A stretch of 16,723 nucleotides of DNA. It comes from JAVBUZ01 sp031554725. GTDB lineage: Bacteria; Bacillota; Clostridia; Lachnospirales; Lachnospiraceae. Of this stretch, positions 1 to 7,996 are shown one piece after another. Numbering within the stretch: position 1 is the stretch's first letter; each line of letters opens with the position of its first letter. Below the pieces are notes generated by a model, which saw nothing but the letters and a program-made list of their open reading frames with translations, was not told the origin of the DNA and made no database searches. The stretch is from NCBI GenBank assembly GCA_031554725.1, contig JAVBUZ010000141.1, positions 1-16,723 of the forward strand, written 5' to 3'. A program made the translations under genes and the position numbers.

Positions 1-864
1 TTAGTAACTCCAGTAGCGAGAAATAGCTGGAAGGGAAATGATGGAACCTACAATGATTTACTTGAGGAATATGCCAAAACATGTATAGAGGTGGGACGAA
101 TGCTAGAAGTTCCCGTTTTAGACTTGCATGAAAAAAGTATATCATTTGTTAAGGAATTAGGATTAGAAAAAGTAAAAAGTTATTACTTTCCCAATGACTT
201 TACCCACAATAATGATTATGGCGCCTATAAGATGGCACTTTTTGTGTCAGAAGAGATAAAAAGAGTGTGCGGAAAATTTCCTGATGCGGCGTATCGAGAA
301 TTGGCAAAATGTGTACAAAACAAATTTGGTGAATGGGAACCAGAAAAAGATATTCTTTTACCAATTAAGCCCCAAATGTACCGAAACATGGAAAATCCAG
401 AGGCTTGTAATGAACTGTTTTCAGATTATGAACGCCTAGAGGATAACTTAACTAGAGCAGAAGCGTTAGACATGGTTATAAAGACAGCAAGGTTTTTTCC
501 TACAAATGTATATAACGATATGTTTGATGATGTAATTGGTCACGAATGGTATGCAGGAACAATAGAATGTGCTTATCAAAATGGAATTATTATACCAGAT
601 ATTTGTGGTGATAGCTTATTTTATCCACAAAAAGAGGTATCTTTAGAAGAGTTTTTAATCTATGTTGTCAATGGCTACAAGAGCCGAAAAAGCTTGCCGG
701 AGAATATGCCCTGCGCATATGATGCAACAGTGACTGATTACGCAAAGTATTATATAAGAGAAGCTTGCCAGATAGGAATAATTGATAGTAGTGGAAAAGA
801 AGATTTGCAAGCGATTATAAGCCGTGGCAAAGCCATAGATATTTGTAGAAATCTACATATTTGA
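1..864 (+). CDS. 3' part of a CE12-type SGNH esterase (rhamnogalacturonan acetylesterase-like) with C-terminal SLH-like modules
   Basis: The gene is cut by the window edge; its frame is open from base 1, so the internal ATG at 91 is not its start. The visible N-terminal part matches the C-terminal half of rhamnogalacturonan acetylesterases (CE12, YesT/RhgT type): a TPVARNSW stretch near the edge, then D-F-T-H at 196-207, the Asp and His of the SGNH catalytic triad spaced as in that family, followed by the usual GAYKMA helix. The Ser of the GDS block would lie upstream of the window. After a linker come two stretches resembling S-layer homology modules, about 448-594 (LTRAEALDMV, then FDDVIGHEWYAGTIECAYQNGI) and about 622-858. 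The predicted role is removal of acetyl groups from rhamnogalacturonan I by a wall-attached enzyme. The downstream GH112 gene begins about 30 bases after the stop and supports the pectin role. The esterase call is firm at fold level; the SLH assignment is by pattern and the second copy is degenerate. Confidence 0.8.
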   Translation, partial: LVTPVARNSWKGNDGTYNDLLEEYAKTCIEVGRMLEVPVLDLHEKSISFVKELGLEKVKSYYFPNDFTHNNDYGAYKMALFVSEEIKRVCGKFPDAAYRELAKCVQNKFGEWEPEKDILLPIKPQMYRNMENPEACNELFSDYERLEDNLTRAEALDMVIKTARFFPTNVYNDMFDDVIGHEWYAGTIECAYQNGIIIPDICGDSLFYPQKEVSLEEFLIYVVNGYKSRKSLPENMPCAYDATVTDYAKYYIREACQIGIIDSSGKEDLQAIISRGKAIDICRNLHI

Positions 865-896
865 GCAAGATATAATTGATATGGAGGACTAAAATA

Positions 897-3050
897 GTGA
901 GCATGCAAAAAGGAGGATTTACCTTACCTGGTGAATCTGGTTATGAAGAACTGACATTGAAAATGGCAGAAAAATGGGGAGCAGATGTCATCCGTGATAG
1001 TGATGGAACTGTATTATCCGATGAGATTGTGCATGCAGGATATGGAATTTATTCAACTATTTGCATAATCCGTGATCACAATGCTTGGGCAAAGGAAAAT
1101 AGGGATAAGCTACAGCAGACATTTTTGTGTACGCCTCCTCAGCTAGCGGATAGTAAGGAAGTATGTATTTCTCTAATGGAGAGCTTTTTTAGAGACCAGT
1201 TTGCGATAAATGATAGCCAGGCAGCGTTCAAGTATTGGCAAGTATATGATAGAACGTCAAATGTTCTTGTAGAGAAAGAAGATTGGACATATGATAAGGA
1301 AAATGAGTGTGTTCTAATTAAGAATGTAAATGAGTGGCACAAATATACCGTTAGTTTTATGGCGTATCGTATTTGGGAAGAAATATCCATGTACAATCAC
1401 ACCACCAATAACTGGGATAAGGAACACCTTATGCAGATTGATCCTTTTTATCCAGAAACAAGAAAGTATCTTACAACATGGATGACTACTTGGTGTGAAA
1501 ATCACCCAGATACCTCTGTAGTTCGATTTACCTCTATGTTTTACAATTTTGTATGGATATGGGGTAGTGATGTAAGAAATCAGCATTTATTTTCGGACTG
1601 GGGTTCTTATGACTATACCGTTAGTGATAGGGCGCTAGATGAGTTTGCTAAGGAATATGGATATAGCCTAACGGCAGAAGACTTTATTAATCAAGGGAAG
1701 TTGCATGTAACACACATGCCAGCAACCAAGGAAAAAGAAGCATGGATGCAGTTTATTAATAGCTTTGTCATTTCCTTTGGTAAAGAGTTAATCGATATTG
1801 TACATAATTATGGTAAGAAGGCTTATGTTTTTTATGATGATAGCTGGGTAGGTGTAGAGCCTTATAATGACAAGTTTCATGAGTTTGGCTTTGACGGATT
1901 AATAAAATGTGTTTTTTCGGGATACGAGGCTAGATTGTGTGCAGGAGTGGATGTTCCTACTCATGAGCTACGATTACATCCTTATCTATTTCCAGTAGGT
2001 CTAGGAGGAGCACCAACCTTTAAAAAGGGGGGTAATCCAACTAGAGAAGCTAAAGTGTACTGGAATAGTGTGCGAAGAGCATTGCTTAGGGAGCCAATAG
2101 ATAGAATTGGCTTAGGTGGTTATTTACACTTAGTGGAAGACTTTCCGGATTTTTGCGATTACATAGAAAAGGTTTCTGATGAATTTAGACTTCTTCAGAC
2201 CTTCCACCATGCAGGAAAGCCTTATGCTATTAAGGCTAAGGTGGCGGTTTTACATGCTTGGGGCAAGCTTCGCTCATGGACCTTGTCTGGACATTTCCAT
2301 GAAACCTATATGCATGATTTAATCCATATCAACGAAGCTTTGTCAGGACTGCCAATAGAGGTATCTTTTATCTCCTTTGAAGATGTAAAAAATGGAGCGT
2401 TAAAGGGTGTAGATGTAGTTATTAATGCCGGTTATGCAGGAAGTGCATGGAGCGGTGGAGAGAACTGGAAGGATGAAAAGGTAGTTACAGCACTTACCAG
2501 GTGGACTCATGAAGGCGGAATTTTTATTGGTGTAAATGAACCCTCAGCAGTAGAAGGATATGATACCTATTTTAGGATGGCCCATGTACTTGGCGTTGAT
2601 GAAGATATGGGAGCTAGGGTTTGTCATGGCAAGTGGAAATTTGAAGCTCAGGATACGGAAGGTATTTTGCCACAAGGCGTGTCCTTGGAAGCAAAGAAAA
2701 ACCGTTATCTTACAGATGGTAAGGCAAAGGTATTACTTGCTAAGGAAGATATGCCGATAATAACTATAAATACATTTGGAAAAGGTAAAGGCATTTACTT
2801 ATCTAGCTTTAGCATGAACCTAATTCATACAAGAATGCTTTATCAATTGATTCGATATGCAGCAGGAGAAGGCATTACAGGATTATTTATGACGGACAAT
2901 CTTTTTACAGAGTGTGCATACTATCCGCTTAGCAAAAAGCTTGTAGTTATTAACAATAGTGAAGAAACACAGACAACCTCAGTGGAAACAGGGGAAGGAA
3001 AAATTACCGTTACTATGGAACCGTTTGATACTACTTTTATCGAGTTATAA
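897..3050 (+). CDS. GH112 phosphorylase, probably D-galactosyl-beta-1,4-L-rhamnose phosphorylase
   Basis: This is a full-length member of GH112, the family of 1,3-beta-galactosyl-N-acetylhexosamine and galactosyl-rhamnose phosphorylases, about 717 residues long, which is normal for the family. Family features include the GGFTLPGESGYE opening, a long TIM-barrel-type domain, and YDDSWVGVEPY around residues 313-323. The second Asp (residue 315) corresponds to the general acid known from Bifidobacterium GLNBP (Asp313). No signal peptide is seen, so the enzyme is cytosolic and would convert a galactosyl disaccharide plus phosphate to Gal-1-P and the acceptor sugar. I choose GTG at 897 as start because GGAGG at 883-887 sits 9 bases upstream; ATG at 903 is possible, and TTG at 876 lies upstream of that site. 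Galactosyl-rhamnose specificity is inferred from the adjacent rhamnogalacturonan esterase; lacto-N-biose specificity cannot be excluded from sequence alone. Confidence 0.88.
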   Translation: MSMQKGGFTLPGESGYEELTLKMAEKWGADVIRDSDGTVLSDEIVHAGYGIYSTICIIRDHNAWAKENRDKLQQTFLCTPPQLADSKEVCISLMESFFRDQFAINDSQAAFKYWQVYDRTSNVLVEKEDWTYDKENECVLIKNVNEWHKYTVSFMAYRIWEEISMYNHTTNNWDKEHLMQIDPFYPETRKYLTTWMTTWCENHPDTSVVRFTSMFYNFVWIWGSDVRNQHLFSDWGSYDYTVSDRALDEFAKEYGYSLTAEDFINQGKLHVTHMPATKEKEAWMQFINSFVISFGKELIDIVHNYGKKAYVFYDDSWVGVEPYNDKFHEFGFDGLIKCVFSGYEARLCAGVDVPTHELRLHPYLFPVGLGGAPTFKKGGNPTREAKVYWNSVRRALLREPIDRIGLGGYLHLVEDFPDFCDYIEKVSDEFRLLQTFHHAGKPYAIKAKVAVLHAWGKLRSWTLSGHFHETYMHDLIHINEALSGLPIEVSFISFEDVKNGALKGVDVVINAGYAGSAWSGGENWKDEKVVTALTRWTHEGGIFIGVNEPSAVEGYDTYFRMAHVLGVDEDMGARVCHGKWKFEAQDTEGILPQGVSLEAKKNRYLTDGKAKVLLAKEDMPIITINTFGKGKGIYLSSFSMNLIHTRMLYQLIRYAAGEGITGLFMTDNLFTECAYYPLSKKLVVINNSEETQTTSVETGEGKITVTMEPFDTTFIEL

Positions 3051-3078
3051 AAACTTTTTCCTCCTATGGAAAGAATTG

Positions 3079-3120
3079 GAATTAGAGCCAGGGTGCAGAT
3101 ACCTTGGCTTTAATTCTTTT
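3079..3120 (+). terminator. Intrinsic terminator after the pectin pair
   Basis: A 15-bp stem (5' arm 3079-3093, 3' arm 3102-3116; two G-U pairs) encloses an 8-base loop and runs into TTTT at 3117-3120. It lies 28 bases after the GH112 stop and separates that unit from the peptidase gene. Confidence 0.85.
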
Positions 3121-3132
3121 CGGTATTTGACG

Positions 3133-3161
3133 TTTACAAATGGAATATTTGGGGATAAGAT
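3133..3161 (+). promoter_or_regulatory. Sigma-A type promoter for the M3 peptidase gene
   Basis: TTTACA at 3133-3138 and TAAGAT at 3156-3161 are 17 bases apart. The pair lies directly after the terminator and about 30 bases before the next start codon, so it would start an independent transcript. The -35 box is good (5/6); the -10 box is moderate (4/6). Confidence 0.6.
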
Positions 3162-3191
3162 AATAAGAGAAATTAAGAAACGAGGTAGCCT

Positions 3192-4862
3192 ATGAAATTT
3201 CATGAAATGCCCTATGAAAGAGTGGATTTTACAAAAGTAGAAGCGCAAATAAAAGAGCTTATGGCCGATTTTAACGCGGCTAAATCTGGTGAAGAACAGT
3301 TTGAGGTTCATAAAAGGTTTTATAAACTTGTTGATGAAGTAAATACATTAATTACCATTGCCCATATAAGGCATGATGTGGATACAGCAGATGAATTTTA
3401 TAATAAAGAACAAGAATATTATGATGAGCAAGGCCCTGTCTTTAGCAATTTAATTGTGACTTATCAAAAGCAAATGTATGAATCGCCATTTCGTGAATAT
3501 CTAGAAGGGGTTATTGGTGAAGTTGCTTTTAAGAACATGGAGCTTAGTTTAAAATCTTTTGATGAAAAGCTGATTCCACTTATGCAGGAAGAAAATATGC
3601 TAACATCGGAATATGATAAATTAATCGCAAGTGCGAAAATAGACTGGGAAGGCGATACCCTAAACTTATCTTTGCTACGTCCTTTTTTAACAAATGAGGA
3701 TAGAAATCTACGCCAGCTTGCATGGGATAAATATGCAGCCTTCTTTGATGATAATGGCGAAAAGCTAGATGAAATCTACGATAAGCTTGTTAAGAACCGT
3801 GACGCACAAGCAAAGCAGATGGGATATCAAAACTATTTAGAGCTTGGTTACTATCGTATGAATAGAAATTGCTATGGAGTAGAAGAGGTAGAAAACTTCC
3901 GCAAACAGATTAAAGAATACTTTGTGCCTTTTGCCGAGGAGCTACACGAGCGTAGAAAAGAAAGATTAGGTTTAGAAAAGATATCTTACATTGACGAAGA
4001 TGTTTATTTCCTACAGGGAAATCCAGCTCCAATTGGTACACCAGAGCAAATTATGAAAAATGGTCAGAAAATGTACTCAGAGCTATCAGAGGAAACCAAG
4101 GAATTCTTTGATTTTATGATGGAAAATGAGCTTTTTGATGTACTTGGACGCAAAACAAAAAGAGCGGGCGGATATATGACTTATTTACCTAAGTATGAAT
4201 CACCTTTTATCTTTGCGAACTTTAATGGAACTAGCGGAGATGTTGATGTTATTACTCATGAATGTGGTCATGCATTCCAAGGCTATTTATCAGGTAAAGA
4301 TCCAATAAGAGAGCATGCGGATATTACCATGGAGACAGCGGAAATACATTCTATGTCTATGGAGTTTTTTGCTGGTAAATGGATGGAGTTATTTTTCGGG
4401 GATAGAGCAAAGGATTATAGAGCTATGCATATAGAAAGCTCGGCGGCATTTATACCATATGGCTGTATGGTAGATGAGTTCCAGCATATTGTGTATGAAA
4501 ATCCAGATCTAACACCGAAAGAGCGTAATGAAGCTTGGGCAAAACTAGAGAAGGAGTACAAGCCACATCTTGACTTTGGTGACTGTAAGAGATTTGCCTT
4601 GGGGGGATTCTGGCAGAAGCAGTTGCATATTTATGACTATCCTCTATATTATATAGATTATTGTCTGGCTCAAACCTGCGCAATGCAGTATAAGGTTATG
4701 ATGGATGAAAATATGGAAAAGGCATGGGAGAGCTATTTGAAGCTATGTAAGCTTTCCGCAAGTGACTTTTTTACCAATATGCTACCAGAGGTAGGATTAG
4801 TAAATCCTTTTGAAGATGGAGCAATAAGTGCCATGGTAGAAAAATTGAGAGAAAAAATATAA
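3192..4862 (+). CDS. M3-family oligoendopeptidase (PepF-like zinc metallopeptidase)
   Basis: A 556-residue cytosolic protein with the zinc motif HECGH at residues 356-360 in the context ITHECGHAFQGY. A downstream Glu in METAEIHS is the expected third zinc ligand (E381 most likely, E384 adjacent). The spacing from the HExxH motif to E381 is a few residues shorter than in classical PepF or thimet oligopeptidase, consistent with the shorter oligoendopeptidase subgroup of M3 rather than true PepF. The N-terminal half is helical and acidic, as in the family, and no signal peptide is present. Expected role: cleavage of short peptides released by protein turnover or peptide uptake. GAGG at 3182-3185 lies 6 bases before the ATG. 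Whether the following serpin gene is co-transcribed is unclear, because only a weak hairpin separates them. Confidence 0.93.
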   Translation: MKFHEMPYERVDFTKVEAQIKELMADFNAAKSGEEQFEVHKRFYKLVDEVNTLITIAHIRHDVDTADEFYNKEQEYYDEQGPVFSNLIVTYQKQMYESPFREYLEGVIGEVAFKNMELSLKSFDEKLIPLMQEENMLTSEYDKLIASAKIDWEGDTLNLSLLRPFLTNEDRNLRQLAWDKYAAFFDDNGEKLDEIYDKLVKNRDAQAKQMGYQNYLELGYYRMNRNCYGVEEVENFRKQIKEYFVPFAEELHERRKERLGLEKISYIDEDVYFLQGNPAPIGTPEQIMKNGQKMYSELSEETKEFFDFMMENELFDVLGRKTKRAGGYMTYLPKYESPFIFANFNGTSGDVDVITHECGHAFQGYLSGKDPIREHADITMETAEIHSMSMEFFAGKWMELFFGDRAKDYRAMHIESSAAFIPYGCMVDEFQHIVYENPDLTPKERNEAWAKLEKEYKPHLDFGDCKRFALGGFWQKQLHIYDYPLYYIDYCLAQTCAMQYKVMMDENMEKAWESYLKLCKLSASDFFTNMLPEVGLVNPFEDGAISAMVEKLREKI

Positions 4863-4886
4863 ATAAAGAGGCTATTGCTTTTATTT
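4861..4886 (+). terminator. Weak AT-rich hairpin after the M3 peptidase gene
   Basis: A roughly 10-bp stem with a two-base bulge and a TATT loop begins at the stop codon. The 3' arm is itself T-rich, but no uninterrupted U tract follows. It could be a leaky terminator or only a transcript-end hairpin. Confidence 0.3.
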
Positions 4887-4918
4887 CCATAAAAAGCGAG
4901 TGAGAATCCGTAACATAA

Positions 4919-4954
4919 ACAGAGGGTAGTAGGTACTACCTAGTTATATGTAAG
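4919..4954. repeat. Intergenic palindromic element, copy A (TAGGTA-C-TACCTA core)
   Basis: ACAGAGGG at 4919-4926 is followed by TAGTAGGTA and then CTACCTAG, making a near-contiguous inverted repeat (TAGGTA, one base, TACCTA), and then TGTAAG at 4949-4954, which merges into the serpin ribosome binding site. The same two blocks recur in reversed order near 13294-13335. It could be an operator, a leader hairpin, or a small dispersed repeat. Confidence 0.4.
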
Positions 4955-4965
4955 GAGGAGAGTTT

Positions 4966-6234
4966 ATGAAAAAGAGAGTAATAGCCATAATGTTAGGGGT
5001 TTGTATGCTTTGTCTATCTGGATGCGGAGAGAAAAAGATACTGCCCTTTTCTGCTGAAGCAAAAATAGAGGATATCGATCTGCCAATAGCTGTGGAGGCT
5101 GACCAGACCTTAGAAGAGGGTGTGAATCAGTTTGCACATAGCTTTTACGAGCAATTAGATACTTCACAGAATATCTTTTTTTCACCGTACAGTATTTGTA
5201 GCGCGATTTCTATTTTGGATGTGGGAGCAGATGGAGAAACAAAGGAAGAGCTAGAAGCGATGCTTGGTATCACAGACTTGGAAAAGTGGAATCAACAGAT
5301 GAAGCTGTATTTGGAAAAGGAGTGGAGCAAAGAAACTAGGGTTTTAACTGCTAATTCCTTGTGGATTGCGCCATATATGAATAAGAGCCCTAATATAGAT
5401 AAGGAATTTGTGGAGCCGGCCTTGTTTTATTATCATGGGGAGCTATTTGAAGCAGACTTTGTCGGTGAAAATGAGAAAGTACTAGCTGCCTTAAATAAAT
5501 GGGTGGATGAAAAAACAGAGCATATGATTCCAAAGTATAGAGAGAAATTAGAATCTGATATAAACATGATTATTCTAAATGCTGTCTATTTCGAGGGCAA
5601 ATGGGATGCTCCATTTTTAGCAAATGCAACTCAAAAGGATGGAATCTTTACAAACATAGACGGCGAGAAAAAGGAAAATATTGCGCTAATGAGAAAAACG
5701 AATACCTCATTTCGCTATATTGAGTCAGGCAATCTAAAGGGAATCGAATTGCCATACAAGAATAGCAGTGTTGCGATGGATATTCTATTGCCAGTAGATG
5801 ATGAAGGCTACGATTGTATTTCCCTATACAATGCATTAAGTGCCCAGGAAAAAGAAAGCATATGGCAGTCCTTTGATGGTGCAGGATATAAAAATATACA
5901 GCAGCTTGCTATGCCAAAATTTACGATGGATATACAAGTGCAGGGGATGGATGGGATATTACAAAGCATGGGTATGAAATCTGCCTATAAACAGGATGCC
6001 AATTTAGATAAGATTGGCCCTGATACCTATGTAAGCGCCGTAAGTCATAGGGCAAAAATTGAAGTGGACGAAGAAGGAACGAAGGCAGCAGCTATCACAG
6101 AAATTTGCACCACCGAATGCGCAATGGAAATAACAGAAGTCATTAATTTTAGAATGGATAGACCATTTGTTTATATAATCAGGGACACAGAAACAGGACT
6201 TATTCTGTTTATGGGTCAGGTAACAGATTTATAA
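4966..6234 (+). CDS. Lipoprotein serpin (serine protease inhibitor family)
   Basis: A 422-residue protein with a lipoprotein signal (lipobox LSGC, Cys20) and a complete serpin domain of about 370 residues. Diagnostic blocks are FFSPYSICSAISIL (71-84), NAVYFEGKWDAPF (205-217), the hinge EEGTKAAAITE (369-379) and the C-terminal RPFVYIIRDTETGLILFMG block (399-417). Counting from the hinge (T372 as P14) puts P1 at Cys385 and P1' at Ala386, with Glu384 just before; the scissile region reads TTECAMEI. The short Ala-rich hinge is typical of inhibitory serpins that insert the loop after cleavage. As a lipoprotein it would face outward and protect envelope or secreted proteins from proteases. AAGGAGG at 4952-4958 lies 7 bases before the ATG. 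No convincing promoter was found just upstream. The target protease cannot be read from the sequence. Confidence 0.93.
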   Translation: MKKRVIAIMLGVCMLCLSGCGEKKILPFSAEAKIEDIDLPIAVEADQTLEEGVNQFAHSFYEQLDTSQNIFFSPYSICSAISILDVGADGETKEELEAMLGITDLEKWNQQMKLYLEKEWSKETRVLTANSLWIAPYMNKSPNIDKEFVEPALFYYHGELFEADFVGENEKVLAALNKWVDEKTEHMIPKYREKLESDINMIILNAVYFEGKWDAPFLANATQKDGIFTNIDGEKKENIALMRKTNTSFRYIESGNLKGIELPYKNSSVAMDILLPVDDEGYDCISLYNALSAQEKESIWQSFDGAGYKNIQQLAMPKFTMDIQVQGMDGILQSMGMKSAYKQDANLDKIGPDTYVSAVSHRAKIEVDEEGTKAAAITEICTTECAMEITEVINFRMDRPFVYIIRDTETGLILFMGQVTDL

Positions 6235-6265
6235 AATTTTATTTGTGAAAAATCCGTGAAAATAC

Positions 6266-6294
6266 TACACATCTGACAAGTTTTGGATTATAAT
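6266..6294 (+). promoter_or_regulatory. Sigma-A type promoter for the PrsA-like foldase gene
   Basis: TACACA at 6266-6271 and a perfect TATAAT at 6289-6294 are 17 bases apart. The start point would fall near 6301, giving a leader of about 75 bases before the ATG at 6376. Confidence 0.6.
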
Positions 6295-6375
6295 AGAAAA
6301 GCATGCATGTCCAGAAGGGACAAGGGAGAAGATTGAAAAATTTTGTGTGCGATAATAAGGAAGGAGATTTATCCA

Positions 6376-7887
6376 ATGTCAGAAAAACAAAAGTCTTCTG
6401 TAGAAACAACAGAAAAAGTAATGACAAAGTATGATAAAAAAATTCAAAAAAGAAAAGAACAAGAAAGAAAAGAAGCAAATAGAAAGAAAGTCAATAGAGT
6501 AATAGGAGCTTTTGTAGCTCTTGTATTAGTTGCATTTATTGCATATTTTCCTATCAGCAAATATGTAGCAACACATAGCACGTATGCAAGCATTGGTGAA
6601 TATGACCTTACAGAAGTTGAGTTTGATTACTACTACAATGCAGGTATTAATGATTATATTTCACAGTATGGTTCTTATTTAACATACCTAGGCTTAGATA
6701 CCTCAAAGGATTTAGCTACTCAGATGTATAGCGAAACTATGACATGGGCTGAGTTTTTTCAACAGAATGCTATAAGTGGTATAACTAGAACAAAAGCGCT
6801 TATTAGTGAAGCAAAAGCAAATGGTTTTGAGCATGATACAACAGATGAAGTTGCTGACCACATGGAAACACTCAAAAGTGCAGCAACAAACGCAGAGATG
6901 ACAGTTGATAGCTATGTAAAATCTTTCTTTGGCCAATATGCAACCATAAAGAACATTGTGCCTTTTGTAGAAGATTCTTATTATGCAGCAGCTTACTATG
7001 AGTCAGTAGCAGATTCAAAGCCTGCCTCAGAAGAAGAAATTACAGCCTACTATGAAGATAACAAAAATTCTTATGATAGCGTAGATTTCAAATTAATTGA
7101 AGTATTAGCTGAAATTCCAGAAGGTGAAGCAACAACAGATGCGGATGGAAATGCAACAACAGCAGAGCCAACAGAAGAGCAAATCGCAGCAGCTATGGAA
7201 GTTGCTAAAGCTGAGGCGGATGAAAAAGAAAAAACCATTGATAAAGATGGCGAGCTAAAAGAAAACAAGAAATCCTCAAGTCTTTCAAGCTTATATATGA
7301 GCTGGCTATTTGATGAAACACGTAAAGCTGGCGATACAACAGTAGTTGAGGATACAACAAACAATAAATATTATGTTTTAAGGTTTGAAGCAAGATACTT
7401 AGATCAGACAGCAACAGCAAATGCTCGTATCATCTATACATCAGAAGATAAAGGCAGTGCAATCATTGACGAGTGGAATAGCACAGGAGCAAATGAAGAA
7501 GCATTTATTAAATTAGTAGAAGCATATAGCGAAGATACTTATAGCAATAAAGACGGTGGGCTTTACGAAAATCTAGTAGCATCAAATCTTGATGGAGAAT
7601 TAGGTGTATGGCTAATGGATGATGCTAGACAGGTAGGAGATGTTACATCGATACTTGATGAAGAAGGAAGCTGTTATGTTATGTACTATGTAGGTGCTGG
7701 CGATCCAGAATGGAAATCATCTATTGCAAACACCCTATTATCACAGACAATGTCAGCTTATTTAACAGAAATCACAGCAAAATATGATGTGGTTGATAAA
7801 AAAGGAAATCTAACTTATTTAAAGGCAATTGAAGAAGCAGAAAGACTAGCAGCAGAAAGCGATACTTCTACAGAAGTAACAAACTAG
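6376..7887 (+). CDS. Membrane-anchored SurA/PrsA-like foldase with two parvulin-like domains
   Basis: A 503-residue protein. A Lys/Glu-rich cytoplasmic segment (about 1-40) is followed by one membrane helix (about 41-61), then an extracytoplasmic SurA_N/PrsA_N-like helical region (about 70-215). Two parvulin-like regions follow: one about 235-345, interrupted by an acidic Ala/Thr/Glu-rich insert, and one about 346-445. The second has the clearer family layout (AEA..FIKLVEAYSED.YSNKDGGLYENL, then DARQVGDVTSIL and a final beta strand). The expected role is folding of secreted proteins on the outer face of the membrane. The conserved His residues of active parvulins (HIL and GYHII positions) are not seen; the aligned segments read ARIIY and CYVMYY. 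I choose ATG 6376 because AAGGAGA at 6361-6367 lies 8 bases upstream; the in-frame TTG at 6343 has no such site. The N-in anchor without a lipobox differs from Bacillus PrsA. Confidence 0.8.
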   Translation: MSEKQKSSVETTEKVMTKYDKKIQKRKEQERKEANRKKVNRVIGAFVALVLVAFIAYFPISKYVATHSTYASIGEYDLTEVEFDYYYNAGINDYISQYGSYLTYLGLDTSKDLATQMYSETMTWAEFFQQNAISGITRTKALISEAKANGFEHDTTDEVADHMETLKSAATNAEMTVDSYVKSFFGQYATIKNIVPFVEDSYYAAAYYESVADSKPASEEEITAYYEDNKNSYDSVDFKLIEVLAEIPEGEATTDADGNATTAEPTEEQIAAAMEVAKAEADEKEKTIDKDGELKENKKSSSLSSLYMSWLFDETRKAGDTTVVEDTTNNKYYVLRFEARYLDQTATANARIIYTSEDKGSAIIDEWNSTGANEEAFIKLVEAYSEDTYSNKDGGLYENLVASNLDGELGVWLMDDARQVGDVTSILDEEGSCYVMYYVGAGDPEWKSSIANTLLSQTMSAYLTEITAKYDVVDKKGNLTYLKAIEEAERLAAESDTSTEVTN

Positions 7888-7914
7888 AATTGTCTAACAA
7901 TTAAAGAAAAATAA

Positions 7915-7943
7915 TTGACTTATCAAACTACAAGTGTTATTCT
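7915..7943 (+). promoter_or_regulatory. Promoter overlapping the foldase terminator, driving the GNAT/MBL pair
   Basis: TTGACT at 7915-7920 and TATTCT at 7938-7943 are exactly 17 bases apart. Most of the spacer is the 5' arm of the terminator hairpin, and the -10 box lies in its loop. A transcript starting near 7950 would carry only the 3' arm and so would not be terminated. Confidence 0.6.
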
Positions 7944-7970
7944 AATTGGAATTTACACTTGTAGTTTTTT
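7926..7970 (+). terminator. Intrinsic terminator of the foldase gene
   Basis: A perfect 12-bp stem (7926-7937 with 7955-7966) has a 17-base loop that contains a small inner stem, and it runs into a six-base T run ending at 7970. It is preceded by a separate small inverted repeat (AATTGT-CTA-ACAATT, 7888-7902) right after the stop codon. Confidence 0.85.
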
Positions 7971-7996
7971 ATTTAAATATTATAGGAGGATACATT

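Noticed and set aside
876..896. TTG start at 876 for the GH112 gene
   Set aside because: The ribosome binding site GGAGG (883-887) lies downstream of it and is correctly placed for GTG 897.
2560..2760. Small + strand frame inside the GH112 gene
   Set aside because: Out-of-frame shadow; the GH112 frame is intact across it.
6343..6375. N-terminal extension of the foldase from TTG 6343
   Set aside because: It includes the real ribosome binding site at 6361-6367, which serves ATG 6376.
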